Made by a program: the position numbers and the translations under genes. DNA of 64,000 bases from an uncultured Lachnospiraceae bacterium (GTDB taxonomy: Bacteria; Bacillota; Clostridia; Lachnospirales; Lachnospiraceae): NCBI GenBank assembly GCA_945919795.1, contig CAMEJJ010000003.1, positions 1 to 64,000 of the forward strand. Reading direction: 5' to 3'. Position 1 is the first letter of the stretch. Each line of letters starts with the position of its first letter. Shown here piece after piece: positions 1 to 8,724 of this stretch. Under the pieces are notes generated by a model. It was not told the origin of the DNA. It saw nothing but the letters and a program-made list of their open reading frames with translations, and did no database searches.

Positions 1-510
1 AGAAATTTCCCGGGAAAATCGCTTCCTTGGGCATACCTATTCCCCTCGCTTGCTTTCCTGGTATGCCCGGTGACTGAAATTTTCCGGGATAATCGCTTCC
101 TCGGGCATACCTATTCCCCTCGCTTGCTTCTCCGGTATGTCCCACGGCAGAAATATCCCGGGAAAATCGCTCCCTCGGGCATACCTATTCCCCGCTCTTG
201 CTTTCCTGGTATGCCCGGTGACTGAAATTTTCCGGGAAAATCGCTTTCTTGGGCATACCTGTCCTCTTGCTTGCTTTTCTGGTATGCCCGGTGACAGAAT
301 TTTTCCGGGAAAATCGCTTTCTTGGGCATACCTGTTTCCCTCGCTTGCTTCTCCGGTATGCCCCACGGCAGAAATTTCCCGGGAAAATCGCTTCCTCGGG
401 CATACCTATTCCCCTTGCTTGCTTTCCTGGTATGCCTGGTGACAAAAATTTCCCACGGAAATTGCTTCCTCGGGCATACCTGTTTCCCATGCTTGCTTTA
501 AAAGTATGTA
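1..510. repeat. Tandem array of about seven 74-bp units, each with an inverted repeat
   Basis: The motif GGGCATACC occurs at 29, 103, 177, 251, 324, 398 and 472, a period of 73-74 bp. Each unit also carries the reverse complement GGTATGCCC about 20 bp later, so each unit can form a hairpin, and a second palindrome of the form TTTCCCGGGAAA. Two subtypes alternate irregularly: one has GGTGACTGAAAT after the hairpin, the other CACGGCAGAAAT. The array starts at or before the window edge and decays after about 505. The units are more G+C-rich than the DNA around them. Open frames through the array in three phases are a by-product of a 74-bp period and are not called as genes. Confidence 0.93.
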
Positions 511-753
511 ATTTTCATTTTTCTTGTGAATCTTGTTGATTAATTTGTTAATTCCCTTTTCGGATTTGCAAAACAATTTAAAAAGAACTGAAAACAAGAT
601 AAGAACAAATTATCTTGATATAATTTGTTTACATGGCAGAAATCACAACCGTGATTTCTGTCATGTAGAAATATCATTATAGATACAATTTCGCCTAGAA
701 ATATCATTATAGATACAATTTCATTTCATCCAGAAATGTCATTATAGATATGC
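511..753. repeat. Hairpin and three short direct repeats downstream of carB
   Basis: 511-630 is A+T-rich with nothing recognisable. An inverted repeat lies at 631-666 (ACATGGCAGAAATCAC, loop AACC, then its complement with one mismatch). Three copies of a block beginning AGAAATATCATTATAGATA follow at 667, 697 and 732, the first two exactly 30 bp apart. The hairpin lies about 90 bp beyond the carB stop on its transcript side and could act in 3' end formation. It lacks a clean T-run on that strand, so a terminator role is only an inference. Confidence 0.6.
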
Positions 754-3700
754 CTATTTCGGCTGAATCTGTGCATGTAATTCCTGCAAAGATTTAACCT
801 GACTTCCGCCATGCTCCTTCATGGTCTTAATACCACTGATTGTTGCTTTTGCAGCAGCCATTGTTGTCATATAAGGAACTTTTTTCTTGATTGCGTTCTT
901 ACGCAGATAGCTGTCATCCCAGCCGCTTGCGCCACCATCGGGTGTATTGACGATTAAATCAATCTTTCCGTTTGTGATCAAATCCAGAATGTTAGGTCTG
1001 CCTTCCTGAAGTTTCAACGCAACCTCAGAAGCAATTCCTGCTTCATCAAGTAAAGCTTTTGTTCCTTTGGAAGCTAAAATCTTGAAACCTGCATCTTCAA
1101 AATCTTTTGCAAGCGCAACGACTTCATCTTTATCCTTGTCACTTACAGAAATCAATACAGTTCCTTCCATCGGCAATCTGGTCTGCGTTGCTTCCTGGGC
1201 TTTCACAAAGGATTCTCCCCAGAATTCGGATAAACCAAGAACTTCACCTGTAGATCTCATTTCCGGTCCGAGAATCGGGTCAACCTCCGGGAACATATTG
1301 AACGGGAATACCGATTCTTTTACGCCATAGTAAGGAATGTTCTGTTCTTTTAATTCCGGTACAGGCGAAGGTCTGCCGGTCAGATCTCTTGTCATAATAT
1401 CGATTGCCAGAGGCACCATGCGGATGTTGCATACTTTTGATACCAACGGAACCGTACGGGATGCACGTGGATTAGCCTCTAATACATATACTTTGCCATT
1501 TTCAATTGCATACTGCATGTTCATCAAACCTTCTACATGCATTTCTTCTGCAATTTTTCTGGTATATTCTTTGATTGTAGCGACATTTTCTTCACTTAAA
1601 TGACGAGAAGGAATGATGCACGCTGAATCTCCTGAGTGAACACCAGCTAACTCAATGTGTTCCATAACAGCAGGAACAAAAGCATGTGTTCCGTCACTGA
1701 TAGCATCCGCTTCGCATTCTGTTGCATGCATTAAGAAGCGGTCAATCAAAATCGGACGGTCAGGTGTCACACCGACAGCGGCATTCATATATCCAACCAT
1801 GCTTTCCGCATCATGAACCACTTCCATACCACGTCCGCCCAATACATAAGAAGGACGAACCATGACGGGATATCCAATCTTTTCAGCAATTTCTAATGCA
1901 TCTTCTACAGTAACAGCCATTCCTGCTTCCGGCATCGGGATTTCCAATTTATCCATCATGGCACGGAACTGATCACGGTCTTCTGCCAAATCGATAACAG
2001 CCGGAGATGTTCCAAGAATTCTGACACCGTTTTTCTCGAGGTCACCTGCAAGGTTAAGAGGTGTCTGACCACCGAACTGGGCAATAACACCAACCGGTTT
2101 TTCTTTCTTATAAATGCTGAGAACATCTTCTAATGTCAGAGGCTCAAAGTATAACTTATCAGATGTATCATAGTCGGTAGAAACGGTTTCCGGATTACAG
2201 TTTACGATGATGGTTTCAAAACCAAGTTTTTTAAGTGCTAAGGAAGCATGAACACAACAGTAGTCAAATTCAATACCCTGACCAATACGGTTCGGGCCGC
2301 CACCTAAAATCATAATCTTCTGTTTGCCTTCGCTAACCGGATTCTTGTCTTCTGCATTATAGGTTGAATAATAGTAAGCACTGTCTTTTGTACCACTTAC
2401 ATGTACACCTTCCCAGGCTTCTTCAACACCCAGTTCGATACGACGGTTTCTGATATCTGCCTCTGCAACATTTAAAATCTTAGCAAGATACTTATCTGAG
2501 AAACCATCTTTCTTTGCCTGAATTAATGCAGCATCTGCGGGAACAGAACCGGCATTTTTAACCAATGCTTCTTCCTCATCAACGAGATCTTTGATCTGCT
2601 CTAAGAAATAAGCTTTAATCTTTGTGATTTCATGAATTTCTTCTACAGTAGCGCCCTTTCGCATTGCTTCATAAATCAGGAAATAGCGTTCGCTGTTCGG
2701 GAAAATCAGTTTCTTTAATAATTCATCTTTGGAAAGTGCATCAAAATCTTTTGCATGTCCCAGACCGTAACGGCCATTTTCCAGACTTCGGATTGCTTTC
2801 TGGAAAGCTTCTTTAAAGTTTTTACCGATACTCATGACTTCACCTACGGCACGCATCTGAGTACCCAGCTTATCTTCTACACCTTTGAACTTTTCGAATG
2901 CCCAACGTGCGAATTTGATTACAACATAATCTCCGTCCGGAACATATTTATCCAAAGTGCCATATTTTCCACAGGGAATGTCCTTAAGTGTCAAACCGGT
3001 TGCAAGTTTAGCAGAAACTAACGCGATCGGGAAACCGGTTGCTTTGGATGCTAAAGCGGATGAACGTGAAGTACGAGGGTTAATCTCGATAATGATATCG
3101 CGATCGGTTTTCGGATCGTGTGCCCACTGTACGTTGGTTCCACCGATAACCTGAATTGCTTCTACAATCTTGTAAGATTTTTCCTGAAGACGTTTTTGCA
3201 CTTCTTCGGAAATCGTAAGCATCGGAGCGGAACAGAAAGAATCACCTGTATGAACACCCATCGGATCAATGTTTTCAATGAAACATACGGTAATCATGTT
3301 GCCTTCTTTATCACGAACAACTTCTAATTCCAGTTCTTCCCATCCGATGACACATTCCTCAACTAAAACCTGTCCGACCAGACTTGCCTGAAGACCACGC
3401 GCGCAGACGGTTTTTAATTCTTCAACATTATAAACAATACCGCCACCGGTACCGCCCATCGTATAGGCAGGACGAAGAACAACCGGATATCCTAAGCCTT
3501 CTGCAATCTCAAGTGCTTCATCAACCGTGTAAGCCACCTGACTTCTTGCCATCTCAATGCCAAGACTTTCCATTGTCTTTTTAAACTCAATACGGTCTTC
3601 ACCACGTTCAATGGCATCAACCTGTACACCTATAACCTGTACACCGTATTTGTCTAAAACACCTTTTTTTGCCAGCTCTGAACATAAATTAAGACCCGAC

Positions 3701-3978
3701 TGACCACCTAAATTGGGCAATACTGCATCCGGTCTTTCTTTTGCAATAATCTGTTCAATTCTTTCTGCATTTAACGGTTCAATATAAGTCACATCCGCAA
3801 TTTCCGGGTCGGTCATAATGGTTGCAGGGTTTGAATTAACCAATACAATTTCATAGCCAAGACTCTTTAATGCTTTACATGCCTGTGTACCTGAATAGTC
3901 AAATTCACAAGCCTGTCCGATAATAATCGGACCTGAACCGATAATCAGTACTTTGTGGATATCTGTTCTCTGAGACAT
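754..3978 (-). CDS. carB: Carbamoyl-phosphate synthase large subunit
   Basis: CarB makes carbamoyl phosphate from bicarbonate, glutamine-derived ammonia and two ATP, for pyrimidine and arginine synthesis. The 1074-aa length is normal for the family. Two homologous ATP-grasp halves are visible: the first with the glycine-rich RPAYTMGGTGGG near residue 170, the second with RPSYVLGGRGMEVV near residue 710. The C-terminal stretch resembles the MGS-like allosteric domain. A GGAGGG ribosome site precedes the ATG. The glutaminase subunit carA is not adjacent: the next gene upstream is an unrelated LtaS-like gene behind a terminator. The other pyr genes in this window (pyrC, pyrK, pyrD) lie over 50 kb away. 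Confidence 0.98.
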   Translation of the reverse strand: MSQRTDIHKVLIIGSGPIIIGQACEFDYSGTQACKALKSLGYEIVLVNSNPATIMTDPEIADVTYIEPLNAERIEQIIAKERPDAVLPNLGGQSGLNLCSELAKKGVLDKYGVQVIGVQVDAIERGEDRIEFKKTMESLGIEMARSQVAYTVDEALEIAEGLGYPVVLRPAYTMGGTGGGIVYNVEELKTVCARGLQASLVGQVLVEECVIGWEELELEVVRDKEGNMITVCFIENIDPMGVHTGDSFCSAPMLTISEEVQKRLQEKSYKIVEAIQVIGGTNVQWAHDPKTDRDIIIEINPRTSRSSALASKATGFPIALVSAKLATGLTLKDIPCGKYGTLDKYVPDGDYVVIKFARWAFEKFKGVEDKLGTQMRAVGEVMSIGKNFKEAFQKAIRSLENGRYGLGHAKDFDALSKDELLKKLIFPNSERYFLIYEAMRKGATVEEIHEITKIKAYFLEQIKDLVDEEEALVKNAGSVPADAALIQAKKDGFSDKYLAKILNVAEADIRNRRIELGVEEAWEGVHVSGTKDSAYYYSTYNAEDKNPVSEGKQKIMILGGGPNRIGQGIEFDYCCVHASLALKKLGFETIIVNCNPETVSTDYDTSDKLYFEPLTLEDVLSIYKKEKPVGVIAQFGGQTPLNLAGDLEKNGVRILGTSPAVIDLAEDRDQFRAMMDKLEIPMPEAGMAVTVEDALEIAEKIGYPVMVRPSYVLGGRGMEVVHDAESMVGYMNAAVGVTPDRPILIDRFLMHATECEADAISDGTHAFVPAVMEHIELAGVHSGDSACIIPSRHLSEENVATIKEYTRKIAEEMHVEGLMNMQYAIENGKVYVLEANPRASRTVPLVSKVCNIRMVPLAIDIMTRDLTGRPSPVPELKEQNIPYYGVKESVFPFNMFPEVDPILGPEMRSTGEVLGLSEFWGESFVKAQEATQTRLPMEGTVLISVSDKDKDEVVALAKDFEDAGFKILASKGTKALLDEAGIASEVALKLQEGRPNILDLITNGKIDLIVNTPDGGASGWDDSYLRKNAIKKKVPYMTTMAAAKATISGIKTMKEHGGSQVKSLQELHAQIQPK

Positions 3979-4136
3979 TCTTTTCCCTCCGACTTTCCTT
4001 TATTTTTAACATATACTCTACTATTGAAGTTTGTATCCGTAGATTGCATTGCCGATACTCTACAGATTGTTTTATCACTACCATAGCATTATGTCCCTAA
4101 TCTTTTATATTTTACTGATAAAAGCATTTTTTTTCA

Positions 4137-4182
4137 ACAAAAAAACGGCAGAAAAACATATTTTTTTGCCGTTTTTTTATTA
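4137..4182 (-). terminator. Intrinsic terminator of the LtaS-like operon
   Basis: The stem AAAAACGGCA pairs with TGCCGTTTTT across an A+T-rich loop, flanked by A and T runs on both sides, just past the stop codon of the LtaS-like gene. The T-run is best in the minus direction. It separates the four-gene operon from carB. Confidence 0.8.
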
Positions 4183-4187
4183 TAATT

Positions 4188-6548
4188 TTATTCTCCGAAA
4201 ACATGTCGGAAATAATCCTGCTGTAAAACACCTTTACTATAGGTTATTTTATCACGGACAATGGCTTTCATATCCTGCACGTAATTTTCAGGAAGTTCTT
4301 CGTTTGGATCGTTTGGAATAAATTTTCCTTTGGAAGCTAAGTAGGTTCCTTTATCGGTTTTCCAGTCATATCCCAGTGTAAATACTAATGGCTGTGCATC
4401 GGAAAATACGTCTCTTCCCGGAAGAAGTCTGCTATCAAATTCGACATCAAACAAATTGCAGAGTGTCGGCAATATATCCATACTTGAAGTAGGTGTATTG
4501 ACGATAATGGGTTCCATTGTCTCCAGACATCCACTCCAGATAATCAGGCGGTTGTGATCACGATACAGATTATCTTCAATGGGTTTTCCATATAATTCCG
4601 TCAAATATGTCAAAGCTCCCGTATTCTGATCCAATCCGTAAGGAAAATGATCTGTAGAAATCACAATAACCGTATCCTCTGCAATACCTTCTTTTTCCAG
4701 CTGTTCAATCAGATATTCCATTGCTGCATCCAATTCAATCTGAGCAGCCAAATAGGTCTTTACCGGCTCAGAAGCATTCAGATTTTCGACCATATCCCAA
4801 TGCTTTCTTGCCATGGCATTTTTATTTTTCTCATATAAACTATGCCCACTGACTGTCATATAGTATATGTGAAAAGGTTGCTTATCCACATATTGTGGGA
4901 AAGTTCCCTGAATCATTTCCAGATCGCTTTCAGGCCATTGTGCGGTCAGAACACTCTCTAACCCATTACCTTTTCCCTCATATCCATCGGAAAATCCCAG
5001 ATTTACGTGTGTTTTATCGCGATCATAATAGGTATAACTGTTATTATGATATGCCTTTCCGTAATATCCCTGTTCTGAGAGTCTGGATGCCATGGTACTC
5101 CAATTATATTGGGTTGCCGTTTTTTTCATAGAACTGCCACCCGCGGTCGGAAGCATACCAAAAATATTGGCATATTCACCACCGGTTGTTCCTGCAGATG
5201 AAGGCTGATAATAATCAATAAAGCGAATTCCTTTATGTGCCATGCGATACAAAGTAGGGGTCCTCTTTTTATCAATTGCCTCCTCTGTAAATGCCTCTGC
5301 AGTTATAAAAATCAGATTTTTTCCTTTAAACAATCCTGTGAATTCATTCTTAGAAGACGCTTCCTGGGAAGCAACATAAAGATCCAATGCAGCATACTTG
5401 CCGCCATCTTTTTGGGCTAAAGCCTCAAAATCGATATCCATTTGATTTTTTCTATACGGCTCGCCTGTTTCACCCTGCGCCATGGCATTATCGGAAACCG
5501 AGTTCATGGATAAAGAATCCGAATCGGTATCACTTGCTTTTCCATCCGAATCCCCCGTTTGAAGGGCTGAAGAATCCACCTGTTTCATCGTTTCAAAAGC
5601 AACCTCATCACCATTTGAAAACATCGTATTCCGAACTTCTAAGCGTATTCCTGTCATCAGTCCAAAATCCGCAATGGCTGTATTGTAATCATAAAAATCA
5701 CCATAGACATCTTTATCCGCCGGATAAAACTGCATCACAATCAGATTAGACACAAAAAAGAACGCCGATAAGAGCAATACCATTCCTTTTTTTCTGACAG
5801 AAATTGTCGGAATCGGCAACCATTTCCGTCCCACTGTAACAAAAAAGAGAAAAGGGAGGAAGTATAAGAATAAATGTAAGAAACCATCCCCTGTAAAAAG
5901 CATGGAAATAATATCACCGGAGAAGTTTGTTACCGCATCACCTGCTCCTGCAAATAAAGTATTCAGATCGTAAAACAACTGAAATTCACAAAACAGGAAG
6001 TACAATATACAATACATAAATCCAAGCAGAAACAGCAATACCGCCTGAATGATATGCCGAATTCTCCTCTTTTTTGTCAAATTGCATATAAAATACATCA
6101 GTAAGCCATAGCTAATTGAAAACAAAGCAATATATGCAAGATGATAATTAAAAATTTCATTTCCACAGGATATCCCTGTTACTATTTCAAAGAAAAACAA
6201 GACAAATGCAAGAAAAAACATGGAAAGAATCTCTTTTATGATAGATTTATCCTCTGCATTTTTAACATCCGAATCTGTCTCTGCTTTTTCTTCTGTCGAA
6301 TCATCCAGTCCGGTTTCATCTATTTCTTTTGCTGCTGCATCCTGGCTGAATTCAACCGTTTCTTTTGTTTCAGCACCTTGTCTGATTATAACGATTCCTT
6401 CTGGCGTAATATCATGCTCAGCCAAATCCACAATTTGGATATCGTCAGGATATTTTTTATGCTGCTTCGTCTGTTGTTGTGTTTGCTGTTGTGTCTGCAG
6501 TACTTTCTGCTGCTCTTTTTGTCTTTTTTTTCGCTGTCTTTTATTCAT
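4188..6548 (-). CDS. LtaS-like membrane sulfatase-fold phosphoglycerol transferase
   Basis: This 786-aa protein resembles lipoteichoic acid synthase-type enzymes, which move phosphoglycerol (or a related phospho-group) from a lipid to an envelope polymer outside the membrane. Residues 1-100 are a predicted cytosolic tail, basic and Gln-rich at the start and acidic later, which standard LtaS proteins lack. About five membrane helices lie between residues 105 and 275. A Ser/Asp-rich linker follows, then the extracellular sulfatase-fold domain: the metal-site Glu in FITAEAF, the candidate Thr nucleophile in SSAGTTGGEY, and the late metal site ISTDHFPYG. It is the last gene of the operon, 23 bp after the Mur ligase. 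The true substrate is unknown; the operon suggests an amino-acid-containing product. Confidence 0.85.
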   Translation of the reverse strand: MNKRQRKKRQKEQQKVLQTQQQTQQQTKQHKKYPDDIQIVDLAEHDITPEGIVIIRQGAETKETVEFSQDAAAKEIDETGLDDSTEEKAETDSDVKNAEDKSIIKEILSMFFLAFVLFFFEIVTGISCGNEIFNYHLAYIALFSISYGLLMYFICNLTKKRRIRHIIQAVLLFLLGFMYCILYFLFCEFQLFYDLNTLFAGAGDAVTNFSGDIISMLFTGDGFLHLFLYFLPFLFFVTVGRKWLPIPTISVRKKGMVLLLSAFFFVSNLIVMQFYPADKDVYGDFYDYNTAIADFGLMTGIRLEVRNTMFSNGDEVAFETMKQVDSSALQTGDSDGKASDTDSDSLSMNSVSDNAMAQGETGEPYRKNQMDIDFEALAQKDGGKYAALDLYVASQEASSKNEFTGLFKGKNLIFITAEAFTEEAIDKKRTPTLYRMAHKGIRFIDYYQPSSAGTTGGEYANIFGMLPTAGGSSMKKTATQYNWSTMASRLSEQGYYGKAYHNNSYTYYDRDKTHVNLGFSDGYEGKGNGLESVLTAQWPESDLEMIQGTFPQYVDKQPFHIYYMTVSGHSLYEKNKNAMARKHWDMVENLNASEPVKTYLAAQIELDAAMEYLIEQLEKEGIAEDTVIVISTDHFPYGLDQNTGALTYLTELYGKPIEDNLYRDHNRLIIWSGCLETMEPIIVNTPTSSMDILPTLCNLFDVEFDSRLLPGRDVFSDAQPLVFTLGYDWKTDKGTYLASKGKFIPNDPNEELPENYVQDMKAIVRDKITYSKGVLQQDYFRHVFGE

Positions 6549-6571
6549 GTCTTACACTGTCCATTTCAAAT

Positions 6572-7882
6572 TCAGATCTGATGGTATAGCTTTTCCACAT
6601 CTGCAATGAGAGATGTCGTGCCGAGGATTAATATAGGCATCTTCTCTTTTTTAGCACATGTCAAAGCATCCGGAAGCTCTTTAAAACAGATATTCGGATA
6701 ACCCTTCTCTTCTAAAATCTTCATCTGTTTCTTTGTAAAAATATAATGCTTATTGGATGATTTGGTTAAAATAACAATTGATGAAAAAGGAGCAATTGTT
6801 TTTACCACACCCATAAAATCTTTATCATCCGGTATCCCGACAATGGCTGTCACTTTAGAAATCTTCATTTCTTTCAATACATCCAGCACCAGTCCGGCAC
6901 TCTCTTCATTGATGCATGCATCCAGAATGGTTAGCGGATTGTTATCCAAAATTTCCATTCGTCCGGGCCATTTGACATTTTTAAGCTTTTCTCTTGCTCC
7001 GTCAATATGAAAATCCTTCTGCAAAATATCGAGGCAAACGGTCATGGCAAGCACTCCGTTTTGTGCCTGGTGGCGGCCAAGAAGCGGAAGGAACACATCT
7101 TTATAAATCCGATTGCCAATACAGGCATCAAACAACATGCCATTTTCACAAAAACGCACATTTTCTTCCCAAAAGTCAATTCCATAACACTTTATTTTTA
7201 CGTTTGTTTCTTCTGCTCTCTGCAAAAGAACTGTCAAAACCTCTTCGGACTGTTTTGCTACATAGACACATTTTTGGTCTCCTGTCATAATACTTGCTTT
7301 GTCTTTTGCAATTTCGGAAAGCGTATTTCCCAATTCCCGGGTATGCTCCAAAAAAATACTGTTAATCACGGCATATTCATGAAAGATTTGATTTACGTCA
7401 TCATATTTTACGCCTTTTCCGCATTCAAAAACCCGATAATCCACCTGATGATGCAAAAAATACTGCAAAGCCAGCGCACACTGAAGCCCAATGGGACTGA
7501 TACATTCTCCGGATTTCAAACTCTCCCTGACCGAAGCAAACAATACTTTTGTTTTTTCAGTCAATTCGCAAAACTCTTCATCTGTGATGCAGTTTCCGTT
7601 CACACGAAACCGCTCACTAAACTTCATAATATGCGGACTGGTCATCAAACCGACATTCCCGCTGCCGGATAAAATCTGTGCAATCATACATGCAACAGAT
7701 CCTTTTCCTTTGCTGCCGGTAACGAGTACTGTCGGAATCCTACTATTATGATTAAGACTTTCTAAAATCGGTTTTGAAAACTCCGGATGTCTTTTTTTTG
7801 AATCCGGCATGGAATAATCCCATTCTTTTTCTGTTTTCAGATAGGATTCATAAATGTAGTTTTCTGCCTCAGCCCTTGTCAT
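6572..7882 (-). CDS. FolC-like Mur ligase family protein
   Basis: This 436-aa ATP-dependent amide ligase has the fold of folylpolyglutamate synthase and the Mur ligases. The ATP loop TGSKGKGS is at residues 55-62, followed by the FolC-like stretches TSPHIMKFSERFRVNG and IFLEHTRELG. The FolC signature around VLEVGLGGRLDATN is changed here to VFECGKGVKYDDVN, so folate is unlikely to be the substrate. Its start overlaps the stop of the ATP-grasp gene (TAATG). CapB/PgsB, the poly-gamma-glutamate synthase, and the C-terminal module of cyanophycin synthetase are relatives, which fits the CapA and ATP-grasp neighbours. Its product cannot be read from sequence. Confidence 0.8.
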   Translation of the reverse strand: MTRAEAENYIYESYLKTEKEWDYSMPDSKKRHPEFSKPILESLNHNSRIPTVLVTGSKGKGSVACMIAQILSGSGNVGLMTSPHIMKFSERFRVNGNCITDEEFCELTEKTKVLFASVRESLKSGECISPIGLQCALALQYFLHHQVDYRVFECGKGVKYDDVNQIFHEYAVINSIFLEHTRELGNTLSEIAKDKASIMTGDQKCVYVAKQSEEVLTVLLQRAEETNVKIKCYGIDFWEENVRFCENGMLFDACIGNRIYKDVFLPLLGRHQAQNGVLAMTVCLDILQKDFHIDGAREKLKNVKWPGRMEILDNNPLTILDACINEESAGLVLDVLKEMKISKVTAIVGIPDDKDFMGVVKTIAPFSSIVILTKSSNKHYIFTKKQMKILEEKGYPNICFKELPDALTCAKKEKMPILILGTTSLIADVEKLYHQI

Positions 7883-8724
7883 TACAAAAAATCTCCGTAA
7901 ATCATATCCATCATTTTTCCCGCAACATTAACGCCACTGGCTTTCTCAATGCCTTCTAATCCGGGCATGACATTAATCTCACAAAAATAGAAACAATCTT
8001 TTCCATATAATAAATCTATGCCGACAAAATCCAGTTTTGTCTGTTCATAAATATCTTTCGCAATCCACCGAATTTCTTCTGTTGTCTCATATGCCGTTAC
8101 ACCGGCACCTAATGCAACATTGGCTCTGAAATCACTTTCCGATTGGCGTTTCATACATCCCACAACTTCTCCCCGGATACTATAAACCCTGACATCTCTC
8201 CCATAACTGGTCTCAATAAATTCTTCAAAAAGCCATTCCTTTTCTTTCCCATATGACTGTAATTTTAATAAATCCTCTTTACTCTCAATCAGAAAAATTT
8301 CACGTCCCATGGAATGTTCCAAACCTTTAGCAACCATTCGTTTGCCCAGATACTCATTAAGCAATTCATAATCTGCGTATCCGTCTGAAAGAATATAACG
8401 GGGTTTTAAAAACGAATCCGATTCGATATCTTGTAATTGCTGAAATTTATTGATATAGGTACAAAATGGTTTGAGCGGATTATAGGATTTTTTCGCCAGT
8501 GCATTGATGCTGTCTTTGCCTTTCCCCCACTTGTAGCGGTTTATTACAAAATCAACCGAAGCCAGCTTTTTTCCTTCTGAAAAAACGCCTTCCTGACGGA
8601 CAGAAACATCATGAACCCCTATCATTTTCACATCCATGTTCCGCTTTTTTCCTTCCTCCAAAAGCCTTCGGCAGGTGTAGGCATTCCCCATATTGTTATA
8701 TGCTTCAATAATATACCCATTCAT
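7882..8724 (-). CDS. RimK-type ATP-grasp ligase
   Basis: This 280-aa protein joins a carboxylate to an amine using ATP, by family knowledge (RimK, LysX, the central module of cyanophycin synthetase). Visible motifs are the lysine-bearing RMVAKGLEHSMGREIFLI, the EEFIETSYGRDVRVY strand, the Arg-rich DFRANVALGA loop, and the metal-binding CEINVMPGLEG near residue 255. It starts inside the stop of the CapA-like gene (ATGA overlap) and its own stop overlaps the next start (TAATG), so the three soluble proteins are translationally coupled. Ribosomal protein S6 modification, the classical RimK role, is possible but not favoured by this context. Confidence 0.85.
   Translation of the reverse strand: MNGYIIEAYNNMGNAYTCRRLLEEGKKRNMDVKMIGVHDVSVRQEGVFSEGKKLASVDFVINRYKWGKGKDSINALAKKSYNPLKPFCTYINKFQQLQDIESDSFLKPRYILSDGYADYELLNEYLGKRMVAKGLEHSMGREIFLIESKEDLLKLQSYGKEKEWLFEEFIETSYGRDVRVYSIRGEVVGCMKRQSESDFRANVALGAGVTAYETTEEIRWIAKDIYEQTKLDFVGIDLLYGKDCFYFCEINVMPGLEGIEKASGVNVAGKMMDMIYGDFL

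Noticed and set aside
1-510. CRISPR array, or protein-coding genes read in several frames
   Set aside because: The units are near-identical over their full 74 bp with no unique spacers. A 74-bp period opens frames in every phase, so the long frames are a by-product; none has a convincing ribosome site.
7007-7672. 221-codon plus-strand frame opposite the Mur ligase
   Set aside because: It is a shadow of a strongly conserved coding region on the other strand and has a His/Phe/Leu-rich composition with no domain.
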